This document shows positions 1 through 12,454 of a DNA stretch of 64,000 nt, piece by piece; positions within the stretch are counted from its first letter, which is position 1, and every line of letters begins with the position of its first letter. The notes beneath the pieces are model-generated. The model saw only the letters and a list, made by a program, of their open reading frames with translations. It had not been told where the DNA came from and did no database searches. Source of the stretch: Auricularia sp. M13 (Eukaryota > Basidiomycota > Agaricomycetes > Auriculariales > Auriculariaceae); assembly GCA_037042915.1 (NCBI GenBank), contig CM073201.1, positions 3,410,001 to 3,474,000 on the forward strand, in the 5' to 3' direction. Both the position numbers and the translations under genes were made by a program.

Positions 1-117
1 CAGAACAGGATTGTCACGCTCTCCGTTCCAGCGGCTCTCGGAGCCGCCGTTGATGCCGACTGTCGAGACCCGAAGGCCAGATCCATGGTACATGTCCTGC
101 AGATCCCCCAGGCACAT
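1..117 (-). CDS. Possible first exon of an unknown gene, cut by the window edge
   Basis: An ATG at 117 opens 39 codons that read without a stop to the window edge on the minus strand (start MCLGDLQDMYHGSGLRVSTV). A second ATG lies eight codons in. The composition looks like protein (Gly/Ser/Arg-rich, regular use of third-position G/C), but 39 codons is short for a GC-rich sequence and I recognise no family. It lies just left of the tandem array, so it may be the last single-copy gene before it. It could equally be an internal exon, because a CAG acceptor-like triplet sits just inside the frame. Confidence 0.28.
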   Translation of the reverse strand, partial: MCLGDLQDMYHGSGLRVSTVGINGGSESRWNGERDNPVL

Positions 118-374
118 AAGAATGTTACTATGTGTGCCTATTCATACGCAGCAGTGCACTCATGATGTTTGAAATCGGTCAAATCCGAACTTTTGCCAAT
201 CATTCCCTCACAGAAAACCAGCCATGCGTCTGATTCACTTCCAACTTGCAATTTAAGGACTATGTACATGGGTCTACCTCTGAAAATTCTAGGCAGTAAA
301 GAAGCTCAAAATTCCGGCGGGGAAGTACGGGTGTTCAGAGGTCCGGGGTCGTTTCAAGGTCCGGTCCAAGACTG
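118..374. other. Left flank of the tandem array, no gene seen
   Basis: This stretch is less GC-rich than the array and has no convincing reading frame. The match to the repeat units begins abruptly near 375, which makes that point the left edge of the amplified DNA. I saw no inverted ends or target duplication at this edge. Confidence 0.5.
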
Positions 375-990
375 TATTTCACTCCTTTTTAACGGGCTTG
401 ACCTACTACTGCTGCTGCTCTAGCTCTCAGAGACTCAGACAGAGACCATGCGGCGGAGACTCACTCATTTTACAGTTCTACTCGCCTACATACCGTCATA
501 GCTGCTGGTATTATGATACTGATATCATAGGCTGTCTACCTCCTGGGGCATCTCTGTGTACCTCACTTCTCGTTCGCGCATCTGGCGTCAACCATCTGGC
601 TGGCAGGTGTTTGGGTTTTGCTCCGCCTCTTCGCTCATCTAGGAAGCACTCCAACTTGCTCACTCTAAAAACCTCTGATCGTTCTTCCTATATTGCTCTA
701 CTTTGCTGTGGGTATCTCTGTGCACGCGCCTGGTGCATGCGACGGGTGCCCTGGCGGACGACGCGAACCGGGAGCTCGACGTGCGCTGGAAGGCCTTGGT
801 CGCTTACTAGCTGCTCGCCAAATGCCGATGTACCGCGCAGACTGCGAGCGTCATTAAAAATTGAGTTATTCAGCACAACAGCCAGCAATAACTACATTAC
901 ACGGCGGCGAGTGCAAAAAAAAAAAAAAGAGACTACAGCCCAACGCTAGCTTCTTCCACCAGATCGCGAGTCAGACCCTACCACGCAAAT

Positions 991-1362
991 CTAACACTTG
1001 TAGTAGCAAATATACGAGTGTGCGTTGGCGAACGGGTAGCACGACTGCGACGTGGAGACGTGGTTGCCCGTCTGGCCGAGGTAGCCGCTGGGCGAGCAGT
1101 TGGCGTCGGCGTACGCGTGGCAGTTGACGCCGTAGACGCCGTTGCCGTTCGTCTTGAACGAGCCGAAGCCGCCGGGGACTGAGTGGCACGCGCCGCTGCA
1201 GTCGGGGCGGATGCGGCCCAGCTCGGGCTGCGCGCACGAGACGTCGGGGTAGATCTTCACGACGGTGTCGACGAGCGGCGTGATGGTGCTGTTGCCCGGT
1301 GCGGCGGGCGCCGCGAGGGCGAGGGGGAGGACGGCGCTGAGGGCGAGGAGAGAGAAGCGCAT
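991..1362 (-). CDS. Small secreted cysteine-rich protein (SSP), copy 1
   Basis: Single-exon frame of 123 residues. Residues 1-17 form a signal peptide (hydrophobic core, cut likely after ALA before APAAPG), so the product should be exported. The rest has one glycosylation-type site (NST, 24-26) and eight cysteines at 43, 55, 59, 81, 89, 108, 119 and 123, an even number that fits four disulfides. The C-terminus is CYYKC. The start is fixed by the signal peptide and by a TATA box 74 bp upstream. Agaricomycete genomes hold many uncharacterised small secreted proteins ending in CYYxC; I know no function for them. Effector, antimicrobial or wall-associated roles are all possible and none is shown here. 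The portion after the signal peptide is identical in copies 1, 3, 5 and 6. Confidence 0.85.
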   Translation of the reverse strand: MRFSLLALSAVLPLALAAPAAPGNSTITPLVDTVVKIYPDVSCAQPELGRIRPDCSGACHSVPGGFGSFKTNGNGVYGVNCHAYADANCSPSGYLGQTGNHVSTSQSCYPFANAHSYICYYKC

Positions 1363-1435
1363 CTTGGGAGTGAGAGTTGGTGGAACTGCTTTGGCTGTTG
1401 CTGGGGTGGGATGCTGAGACTGGGGGAACGCGCTG

Positions 1436-1444
1436 CCTTTTATA
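1436..1444 (-). promoter_or_regulatory. TATA box of SSP copy 1
   Basis: TATAAAAGG on the minus strand, 74 bp before the SSP ATG, followed by a C/A-rich leader typical of highly expressed fungal genes. The same box precedes copies 2, 3 and 5. Copy 6 has TATAAAGG. Confidence 0.75.
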
Positions 1445-1495
1445 CACTCGGAATGTGAGGACTTCGGGACGCCGGTGTGAGAAGGTGCAAACGCC

Positions 1496-1615
1496 GGTAA
1501 TCCGTGATCTGTGGTAAACCCTGGACTTCGGGCAGGTATGCCCTCCGGCAGCTGAATCCCGTCTGGAGATCCATGAAATATCCTAGATTGGCGGTGCGCT
1601 CTCCGATCTGGATGC
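1496..1615 (-). promoter_or_regulatory. Conserved upstream block of the SSP genes
   Basis: About 55-175 bp upstream of the TATA box lies a block kept in all promoter-bearing copies: unit 2 at 10,599-10,718, unit 3 at 19,752-19,870, unit 5 at 38,880-38,996 and the dispersed copy at 42,916-43,032. Two cores are almost unchanged, AATCCGTGATCTGTGGTAA and CCTAGATTGGCGGTGCG. In copy 6 the DNA around them has drifted further than the cores. This suggests protein-binding sites that switch the gene on, but no known factor site is recognised. Confidence 0.5.
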
Positions 1616-1720
1616 CTCGCCAATGATCAAATGACGAGGATAAACTGTATCCCCCATGAATTGATGATCACTTTTCAGAAGTATAACAATCACGTAGACT
1701 CAACTAATGTTTTGAGACCT

Positions 1721-1764
1721 GGCACGCGCCGCTGCAGTCCGGGCGGATGTGGCCCAGCTCGGGC
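1721..1764 (-). repeat. 44-bp stray copy of SSP coding sequence
   Basis: This intergenic segment matches the part of the SSP gene that encodes residues around 50-60. It is repeated at the same place in unit 2 (10,824-10,867) and unit 3 (19,985-20,028). In unit 4 the right side of this segment is fused to the SSP gene, so it probably served as a deletion hot spot. Confidence 0.7.
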
Positions 1765-2433
1765 GGAGCCCCGAGTGTTGGCGCGGCCGAGGATTCCGTT
1801 ATCTATGCGAGACACCATGATGCGCCCATTCCTTGTTCTGGGGTGAGCGTGTTGAATGGGAAAGTAGACAGAATCCCTAAGTACACCAGTTTTTCACGTC
1901 TTGCCCCTCTCCTGATTGGTTCAACGTATCAACGGCATCTTATTTCCTATCTAAATGCGAGACGAGACACGGGAACTGGGCGGAATGCGAGCAAAACGGC
2001 CGTGGGGAGGTATACTACATGGGCAGTGCAGGGAACGGCGAGCTAGGGACTCCGTGGTGCTCAAGTCGGCAACGGAATCGAGCACGACCGCGCAGCTCAC
2101 CGGCGTCTATTGTTGTGTGTGTTCAAATGGATCTCGGGACCGCCAAATGCCCAATTTTGGGGGCGATCGGCCGAGGTTGCGACAGACCGCGAGATGGCCA
2201 CCGCCGCCGCCGTTACAAAATGTGACATTGCTCGACAACCACTGCGCCGCGCGCCGCAGATGTTGGCGCGCGGGTTGGCATATGCAATGACAGCCAGTGC
2301 GCGAAATCTGAGCTCGAACGGCCCAGTGGAAGCTGAAACGCGATGTTAGCGCCGGCGATGGGACAAAACACGACGCGACTCACGAATTACTGCGACAATG
2401 CGCGCGTCGTGCTGCGCATATGCTCGTGCATCG

Positions 2434-3254
<821 letters not shown>

Positions 3255-3259
3255 TCAGC

Positions 3260-4572
3260 AGCGCCGGCGCAAACAATCGCGGCGGTTCTCACCAGCCGCC
3301 GCGCGCCCAATCGTGCGACAGACGCGGTCACAACCGCATGACAGCGTCAACGTCTCCTGCAGAGACGTACCCCGACGGAGCAGGTTGCGGGGCGCTGAAA
3401 AAGGCGAGTTAGCGGGCGGGCGGAGGACAATCAGCGGGATAACGAACCATGCGCCGTCCTGGGTATCGCAAGGTGTGTGCGGCACGATTCGCAAGCATTC
3501 GTGAGACCCAGTGGTTCACGGGAACGCGAATGGGCGATGTCCGACCCGGCGCGCGGTCTCGACGTGCCCCCGGTATTACGTGCTGATGACAAACGGCGGC
3601 GCCGTCGACATCCCCGACGTTGGACCATTCAGTCCGGTCTAACGGAGAACGTCAGCGAAAAGAGCAGACGCGGCTGGCTGCGCTTGGCGCTGCAGGGAGT
3701 GTGTGGTAAAACGTACCTAGTGAGCATCTCCCGCCGACGGGAATCCGCAGAAGACGCCGCGTAGTTGAGACGCGCTGCCGGCGGGCTCAGCCGTCAGGTT
3801 GCAGCTGAAAAGGCCCGGCACGGCGGTGACAACGACGCTGGGGAGTGACGCCGGCGATGAAGAAGGACGGTGGCTCGCCGCGTTCCCCGGCCCGCAACGC
3901 GTCTCCCTGTCAGCGGCGCGCTCACAGACGGTATCCCGCACTCCTGAGACCTCGTGCAACTGCGGCGGACGGCGGCGGATTGCTCGGAGCAGCTGACGAG
4001 CGCCATACGCTCATCGCTGCCGCGCGCACGCAGATTCGGGAGCGACCCGCCGTGTCGGAATAGAACTGAAATCGCGATCGGACAGCGTCAGCAACGAATC
4101 CGAATGGCGAGCGAAGCGTGAAGGCATACCTTGTGCGGGGTAGCGCTCAGCCGTCGCCGCGGCGCCCATTCGCCGATGCGCGTTGGTGAGTGGAGCAGAG
4201 AGAGAGCTGGAACAAACATGAGCAAAGCCGCGGCCGCCGACAACAGCACGAAAAAATTCACCAGACCGAATGTAGATGCACAGGTGCAGTACTCCCGTTG
4301 ACGTCCACGCAGAGTGCTTGCGGGAGACGTCCGACGTCAGCGTCTGGATGGAGGCGGGACGGGTGGGATGCGTCACGTGACCGCGATGACCTACAAAACA
4401 TAAGCAACGATGTGCGCGTTGAGACAGAACGGGTACAGTAGCACTCACCATGTGTAGCAGCTCCGTTGCTACTGGGCCTGCTGCCGGCGTACCAGAGTGG
4501 AGCAGAACGGCGGGGTGAGCGCTGAAGGTGGGAAGAAACTGAGCAAAAGGTGGCCGGGTGCACCATTATATG
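3260..4572 (-). pseudogene. Decayed intron-rich sequence upstream of the CDC48 relic
   Basis: On the minus strand a TATATAAT-like box near 4,565-4,573 is followed by several good fungal intron shapes (GTGAGTGC to TTTTGTAG; GTATGCC to TTTCAG; GTACGTTTTA to GCAG), but the pieces between them do not join into one long frame and I recognise no family. A segment encoding LHLCIYIG is shared by all units. The same layout occurs at about 12,370-13,685, 21,540-22,830 and 30,150-31,460. It may be the 5' part of the CDC48 relic or a separate dead gene. Confidence 0.3.
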
Positions 4573-4739
4573 GGTACCTGCGGCTGTGGCTGGTGTGAGG
4601 CCAAAAGATGCGCGGAGCTCAAAAGAAAAAATCTAGTCAGCCGAGCGCCTGCCGTCTCGGACTTCTTCGCCTGCGGTGATGGCGCCGCCCGATTCAATAT
4701 AACCGTTCATTGACAATGTCCCAAACATAGGCATGTTGT

Positions 4740-5440
4740 ATGCTATGTAATAATGAATTTGACCTACCGTCATCGTCATCTATACGATGTACGCGAGCGT
4801 CGACGCCGCACATCGCCCGAACCGACCGAGCCCGCGGTCGGCGTGGAAAGACTTGCACGCATCTTGCCTGAATTCACGGGATACATCTCAGAGCACTGCA
4901 AAACCAGTTCTTATAGATCATTGTGTGAGAGCTCGCATGGTGCAATCAACCAGCCTGGATGAGCGGAAAGGCTTGCGCGCATTTGGCCTACCATCATCTC
5001 AGGCAGTACTTTGAACATCGGCCAACCATTTTGCATGTGTTACTGATATGAGATCTCCAAAAGGCTTTTGCGAACAAGCTTGGACGCGCAGAAAGACTTG
5101 CATGCATCTGCGTTAGCACTGCGGTCTCAATGCAATGTCGCGATTTGCGGGGTCAAAACATTTGACAGCTCTCCGCCGTACGTGCTCAGAAGAGAGAATA
5201 TCTCAGCCTTGCAATAATGAGTGGTTTTCCGGGAGAGACGACGGTTTCCCTAACGTTTGACGGGATTGTCACCTACAACCATGAGCCTCAGGGTTTCAAT
5301 CGGCCGTTTCCCTCTCATACTCTGCTATTATCTATTTAGCGCTATGATTACGTGTATTGAATGCGGGAAGAACGCGATACAGCCTGCGAGAGTGCTTTCG
5401 CCCGAGAAGTGTTCACACCGCAGCATCCCGCAAACTGCGT
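4740..5440. repeat. AT-richer segment with three 120-bp sub-repeats
   Basis: The core ACTTGCACGCAT (or close variants) recurs at about 4,851, 4,971 and 5,096, preceded each time by GGAAAG or GAAAG and followed by TTGCC, TTGGCC or CTGCG. The spacing is 120 and 125 bp. The block is repeated in every unit (about 13,962-14,215 in unit 2, 23,105-23,360 in unit 3, 31,735-31,985 in unit 4). No gene is seen in it. Confidence 0.6.
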
Positions 5441-7345
5441 CGGACGCCCTTCGGTAGATCTGACCAGGGCGCAGATGACGCACTGCAACGTCAGAATGAC
5501 TCAATATATCACAGCATGTGGTATGATTTCGAGCTGAATGTCACAGGAACCGCGCATGTCGAGAGGCAAACGGAACCTGCAGAACAGACGACATACGCGG
5601 TTTCCCGCCAAACCGCCGACGACTGCTGGGGTTTCACGTTAATAACATCAGCTATGACTCAGTGATTGCTGATGCTGATGAGTTTAGCGTACGGCAAGGG
5701 CGTTGCACCGCCGAGAAACTGCATATGCCGTTGGAATGGGATTTTGCACCCTGCAGAGAGGGGTATCCCTCTCCAATCGTCCCTCTCAAGATCAGCAATA
5801 GATCACGTGGTCTTCACTGCGATGTGGCACGTCTGATGTTGGGCGGAAGTGGCGGGAGAGGTCGGGAATGCCGAATCCGAGGGGGGACCTCGACCTCAGT
5901 CTCGCGACAACGGGCGCTTATTTGGGTCCAGGGCACTCAAAAATATTAGGCGCCCGTATTTTGAGGCGAGAAATGGTCCTGGGATCGAGAAGGATCGGTC
6001 ATATCGCGGCCGCGCGACGAGGAAGGCACGTTTGAAACTCCGATCAGCCTCGACACCGCGGGTGTCGAGTCGGCGGTTGCGACCACAGGAACGACCTCCC
6101 TGACCCCAAACTTTGGTATCAAACCTTTTTTAGACTTGGGTATCTGAATTTGCGTGAGACTTGATTAGGCGAGGCTCAGAACTGCACCGGAGGTCGGGCA
6201 AACAATTGGGCCATTCAGCAAAAAGCGGTGGTCATCTCATTCAATCGCGTATCACGGCCATCATACACAGCTAAACAAGCGCGAGATGGCGTAGATCCCG
6301 CTCCGCGTAGGAGATTGCGCTGGGTTCGGTCGACTAGGCAGAAATTTGGAGTTTTGGCGGGGTTCAGGGACCCCTTGGCTGCTACGGGCGCTTATTACAC
6401 GCTGGCTGGTGCTACCAATGGGCGCTTAAATGATGAGAACCGGGAATCGCTCCTTTGGCTGCGAGAAATTCGATGAGAAGGCGTGCACGGGACCAGGCAC
6501 GTGAGTTCGAAACTCCGCCAGTCCGGGACAACGCCGCACAAATGCGACTGTCCAGCCAGCGTCTCTCGTTCCTTCGGCAACATGCTCGGCGCCCGGCATT
6601 AGAAGCAGCTGACTGACGTATTTCCGTAAAAATAAAGCGCGGGCGAGGCCCAGAAACACGCCGGCGGTCGGGGACGCGTTTGCACTACTCGGCGAAAAAC
6701 GCGGGCTCTCGCTGACTGTGCATTTTGCGGCCATCAGATCTGCATTAGAAGCATGATGGCGTGTAGATCCCGCCGCGCTGAGCAAGATACGCCGTTTGCG
6801 GTTGAGAAGGAGAAAAGATTGCGTTGGGGAGGGGTATGAGGACCCCTTGAGCTCACGGGCGCTTATTCAGCAGTAGCCAATGGTATTGAGAGTATTATTA
6901 CAAGTTGAGACGCGCTGAGGGCGCTTCTGGCTGCAAATTCCGACTGAGAACGCGTTCACGGGACGGGGGACACGCATTCCAAACTCCGATGCTCCTGGCC
7001 ACCGGCGCACCAACACGGCCGCCCAGCCAGCGTCTCGCCGTTCCGCCGCGGCGTACTCGTCACACGTCATTAGTAGTGGCTGACTGACGTGTTCCCGCAA
7101 GAATATTACGCGGGCGAGGCCTGGAAACACACCGGCGGTCGCGGAGGCGTTTCCGCCATTCAGCGCGAAACGCGGGTTACCGCGCTGACTCCCGTTTCCA
7201 CGGCCATCAGCTGTGCGTTAGACGTGCTGATGGGGCGTGTAGATCCCGCTGTGTAGCATTCGATTGCGTGCGAGTGCGGATAGACGAAAAAATACACCTT
7301 GCGAGGGGTATGTGGACCCCCTGGCTCAGACGGGCGCTTATTTGA
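5440..7345. repeat. Internal tandem repeats of about 473 bp
   Basis: The word CGGGCGCTTATT occurs at 5,911, 6,385, 6,856 and 7,331, giving spacings of 474, 471 and 475 bp. In the last three copies it is preceded by a GGGGT...ACCCC hairpin-like motif, and GTAGATCCCGC sits at a fixed place in those copies. The copies have diverged strongly from each other but each is well kept between units (unit 2: 15,024, 15,497, 15,968, 16,444; unit 3: 24,169, 24,631, 25,103, 25,579). The tandem growth inside the unit is therefore older than the amplification of the unit. Confidence 0.75.
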
Positions 7346-7559
7346 CTTGAGAGCGTAAGAATGCGCACAGTATTTGAGGGTGAGAGGGCATGGGCGGGCG
7401 GGCAGACGCACGAAATGCGATCGGGACTCGGAGCACGGCGCAACGCCCATTCAACCGTTTGCCGGGCACCCCTGCTTCTTCCTCCGGCGTTCCCGCGTCA
7501 TCATGTCGGACGATAAGCTAATTACAGTCAGCGGTGCGTGTTCACGCGGCCGGGAGGGG

Positions 7560-8760
7560 TATAAAAGGCGGGCTGGGCTGACTGATTCCCTCTCGCCTCT
7601 TCTTCCCTCCACTCATATACTCGCGCTGTGACCGCTTTCCTCGACGCTTCGGACGACGTGCTCGACTGCTCGCCGTCGCACTGCGCTGTTCGTACACGGT
7701 GTCCGACTGCAAGTTGCCGAAGATCGGCGTCGACGCCAACGCGGTACGTCCTTCCCACGCCGATCCACGCATTCCCACACTCATCCGCGTCACCATCTCA
7801 TTCAGATTACTCATCAGCAGTGGCAGGTGAGCGAATGCCAGTTGCATTCACTGCAATCGGACGCTTGCTAACTGACTCCATTCCGAGTCCCGGCACTCAC
7901 ACAGAATTTTGGCATGCAAAACGGTCGTATATTCGCGCTAGGTACGTACAGTCAGCTCTTCCTATCGATCCTGCGTGGTGATCGTCTGCTACACCGCGGA
8001 AGCCGTTCGGCTTGCTGAGTCTGCGGTCGCGACGTCCGCCCGACACTCACACTGCGCAGCCGTCCTGCTCGCCATCCCGTCCGGGTCGTCCCGGACGCGC
8101 AGCTCCAGCGTTATCACGGGCGTTGCAATCGGCAGGCTGACCGCGCGCCAGCGGCCTGACCGTGAGTGATGACCGGCGCCGTTGGGAACCTGCGAAATGG
8201 TGGTATGTCAGCCCTTTGCTCTCGACCGCGACTGACTGACTGACCCGACCTATTGCGTTGCAGACGTTCTGCTGCGCGGTCTGGCGGGCGGCACAGGGCT
8301 TGCGGCTTGCTGGTACGTCGCTGCTCATCGTCGTGTGCAATGCTGACCGCCAATCGTATGCAGGTCCGCGCTCGACTTGCGCGCGCTGGACCGGCAGGCT
8401 GACCGAGGCGCGCGCACCGTCCTCGCCCGCGGACGGGTGGCGACCGGCGCCATGGAGCTGCAACATCGTACGTCAGCCGTGTGCACTCTATGCATGACGC
8501 GCGGGGTGACGGACCTTGTGCAGACGGTCTGCGCGCACAAGACGCGGCGTTGTCAATGGTGGTACGTCGCCCGTCACCGCGCTCGTGTGTGCTGCTGACC
8601 GGCAAACGCAGGCTCGACGTGCGCGCGCGGGCCCAGCGCTGGTGAGTTGTCCTCTTGGGCGCGCGTCGCGGGTACCGGTGCTGACGCGCGCTCGAAGTGT
8701 CGCCAGGGCGCGCGCTGCCAGCAGATCGTTCGCGGTCGGTGGACGCGGCGCGCGGGCAGG
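7560..8760 (+). pseudogene. TATA-driven, intron-rich remnant of unknown gene
   Basis: TATAAAAGG at 7,560 is followed by a CT-rich leader and by a series of exon-like pieces bounded by good splice signals (for example GTACGTCCTT; GTGAGCG to CACACAG; TTGCAG; GTACGTCGC to ATGCAG; GTACGTCAGC to GTGCAG). The first piece encodes CKLPKIGVDANA and a later one IFALGTYSQLFLSIL, which faintly recalls fungal membrane proteins of unknown function. No in-frame ATG follows the TATA box and stops interrupt every simple join, so the gene looks dead. Equivalent TATA boxes lie at 16,672, 25,808 and 36,113. Confidence 0.35.
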
Positions 8761-8965
8761 GTGGAGAGGGCGCCGCGGACGTGAGCGCGGACGCGGATTA
8801 ACGGCGTCGGCGAGGAAGGCCGACAAGTTGGAGAGCAGCGGGCCGGCCTCGCTCTGGTCGGCGCAGCGGCATCTTGGACCTTGGCGAGCTCGGCCTGCGC
8901 GCGCGTCTACAGCTCGGCGAGCTCACGCTGAGCGCGCTGCAGCACCGGAAAGAGCCCGGGCTGCG

Positions 8966-9346
8966 TCATGTGCAGCTGTCATGCGACACGAACGCAGCAG
9001 CCGCGGGCACCCCAAGCTTGCCGATCTCGCGCTGGGCCTGCTGGACGACGCCGGCCATGTCGCGGCGCGCGGTCTGCAGGCCGCTCTCCGCCTTCGCCCT
9101 GAAGCTGCCCCAAAATCGGCCGACAGCGCCGAGGGCCTGCTGGACCTCTTCTTCCAGCGACGGCTGCGGCGCTGCGGCACTCGTCGTTGCGGCGTCAGCT
9201 GCGTCAGCTGCTGGTCACTGCTCAGCACCCAGCGGCCCATGCAGCACAGTCACGAGCTCACCGCCTTCGGCGTTGTTCGGGTTTACGTTTGCCGTCGGCG
9301 CCGTCGTCGGGCGGTCTGTAAAATCGTATATTTCGCCTGAATTCAT
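8966..9346 (-). CDS. Two-exon frame resembling the N-terminus of a BSD-domain protein, unit 1
   Basis: ATG at 9,346 starts MNSGEIYDFTDRPT. Exon 1 is 9,346-9,262, a 63-bp intron (GTGAGC to GCAG) spans 9,261-9,199, and exon 2 runs 9,198-8,966, giving 105 residues in frame to a TGA. The middle (EEEVQQALGAVGRFWGSF, then ARRDMAGVVQQAQREIGKL) resembles the helical start of fungal BSD-domain proteins. The BSD domain itself is missing; only broken traces follow downstream (8,960-8,690). This is either a shortened gene or a relic whose first part has not yet decayed. The family match rests on recall of motif style, not on a search. Confidence 0.4.
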
Positions 9347-10094
9347 CGCGAGTGGAAGAGTGCAATGACGGAATTCGGAGCCGTCCGTGTCGATCAGGCT
9401 CCGCTTCCGTCCTTTGGTCGCGATCCACCATCTGGACCCTTCCTTCCTATGTACGCTCGGATGCTCGCGCTTTGGCTATATTTCACTCCTTTTTAACGGG
9501 CTTGACCTACTACTGCTGCTGCTCTAGCTCTCAGAGACTCAGACAGAGACCATGCGGCGGAGACTCACTCATTTTACAGTTCTACTCGCCTACATACCGT
9601 CATAGCTGCTGGTATTATGATACTGATATCATAGGCTGTCTACCTCCTGGGGCATCTCTGTGTACCTCACTTCTCGTTCGCGCATCTGGCGTCAACCATC
9701 TGGCTGGCAGGTGTTTGGGTTTTGCTCCGCCTCTTCGCTCATCTAGGAAGCACTCCAACTTGCTCACTCTAAAAACCTCTGATCGTTCTTCCTATATTGC
9801 TCTACTTTGCTGTGGGTATCTCTGTGCACGCGCCTGGTGCATGCGACGGGTGCCCTGGCGGACGACGCGAACCGGGAGCTCGACGTGCGCTGGAAGGCCT
9901 TGGTCGCTTACTAGCTGCTCGCCAAATGCCGATGTACCGCGCAGACTGCGAGCGTCATTAAAAATTGAGTTATTCAGCACAACAGCCAGCAATAACTACA
10001 TTACACGGCGGCGAGTGCAAAAAAAAAAAAAAGAGACTACAGCCCAACGCTAGCTTCTTCCACCAGATCGCGAGTCAGACCCTACCACGCAAAT

Positions 10095-10465
10095 CTAACA
10101 CTTGTAGTAGCAAATATACGAGTGTGCGTTGGCGAACGGGTAGCACGACTGCGACGTGGAGACGTGGTTGCCCGTCTGGCCGAGGTAGCCGCTGGGCGAG
10201 CAGTTGGCGTCGGCGTACGCGTGGCAGTTGACGCCGTAGACGCCGTTGCCGTTCGTCTTGAACGAGCCGAAGCCGCCGGGGACTGAGTGGCACGCGCCGC
10301 TGCAGTCGGGCGGATGCGGCCCAGCTCGGGCTGCGCGCACGAGACGTCGGGGTAGATCTTCACGACGGTGTCGACGAGCGGCGTGATGGTGCTGTTGCCC
10401 GGTGCGGCGGGCGCCGCGAGGGCGAGGGGGAGGACGGCGCTGAGGGCGAGGAGAGAGAAGCGCAT
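10095..10465 (-). pseudogene. SSP copy 2, broken
   Basis: Promoter, signal peptide and C-terminal half match copy 1, but the frame is interrupted once in the middle, so the full eight-cysteine product is not encoded. TATA box at 10,539-10,547. An assembly error cannot be excluded, as unit 2 is almost identical to unit 1. Confidence 0.75.
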
Positions 10466-11537
10466 CTTGGGAGTGAGAGTTGGTGGAACTGCTTTGGCTG
10501 TTGCTGGGGTGGGATGCTGAGACTGGGGGAACGCGCTGCCTTTTATACACTCGGAATGTGAGGACTTCGGGACGCCGGTGTGAGAAGGTGCAAACGCCGG
10601 TAATCCGTGATCTGTGGTAAACCCTGGACTTCGGGCAGGTATGCCCTCCGGCAGCTGAATCCCGTCTGGAGATCCATGAAATATCCTAGATTGGCGGTGC
10701 GCTCTCCGATCTGGATGCCTCGCCAATGATCAAATGACGAGGATAAACTGTATCCCCCATGAATTGATGATCACTTTTCAGAAGTATAACAATCACGTAG
10801 ACTCAACTAATGTTTTGAGACCTGGCACGCGCCGCTGCAGTCCGGGCGGATGCGGCCCAGCTCGGGCGGAGCCCCGAGTGTTGGCGCGGCCGAGGATTCC
10901 GTTATCTATGCGAGACACCATGATGCGCCCATTCCTTGTTCTGGGGTGAGCGTGTTGAATGGGAAAGTAGACAGAATCCCTAAGTACACCAGTTTTTTCA
11001 CGTCTTGCCCCTCTCCTGATTGGTTCAACGTATCAACGGCATCTTATTTCCTATCTAAATGCGAGACGAGACACGGGAACTGGGCGGAATGCGAGCAAAA
11101 CGGCCGTGGGGAGGTATACTACATGGGCAGTGCAGGGAACGGCGAGCTAGGGACTCCGTGGTGCTCAAGTCGGCAACGGAATCGAGCACGACCGCGCAGC
11201 TCACCGGCGTCTATTGTTGTGTGTGTTCAAATGGATCTCGGGACCGCCAAATGCCCAATTTTGGGGGCGATCGGCCGAGGTTGCGACAGACCGCGAGATG
11301 GCCACCGCCGCCGCCGTTACAAAATGTGACATTGCTCGACAACCACTGCGCCGCGCGTCGCAGATGTTGGCGCGCGGGTTGGCATATGCAATGACAGCCA
11401 GTGCGCGAAATCTGAGCTCGAACGGCCCAGTGGAAGCTGAAACGCGATGTTAGCGCCGGCGATGGGACAAAACACGACGCGACTCACGAATTACTGCGAC
11501 AATGCGCGCGTCGTGCTGCGCATATGCTCGTGCATCG

Positions 11538-12454
<917 letters not shown>

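Noticed and set aside
1955-2349. Several 70-110 codon frames in each tandem unit
   Set aside because: They overlap in all frames, start without good ATG context, lack domains and change frame between units, as expected for CpG-rich decayed DNA.
10095-10550. 151-codon minus-strand frame in unit 2 as a new protein
   Set aside because: It combines an out-of-frame SSP start with the SSP C-terminal half; it is the broken SSP copy, not a new gene.
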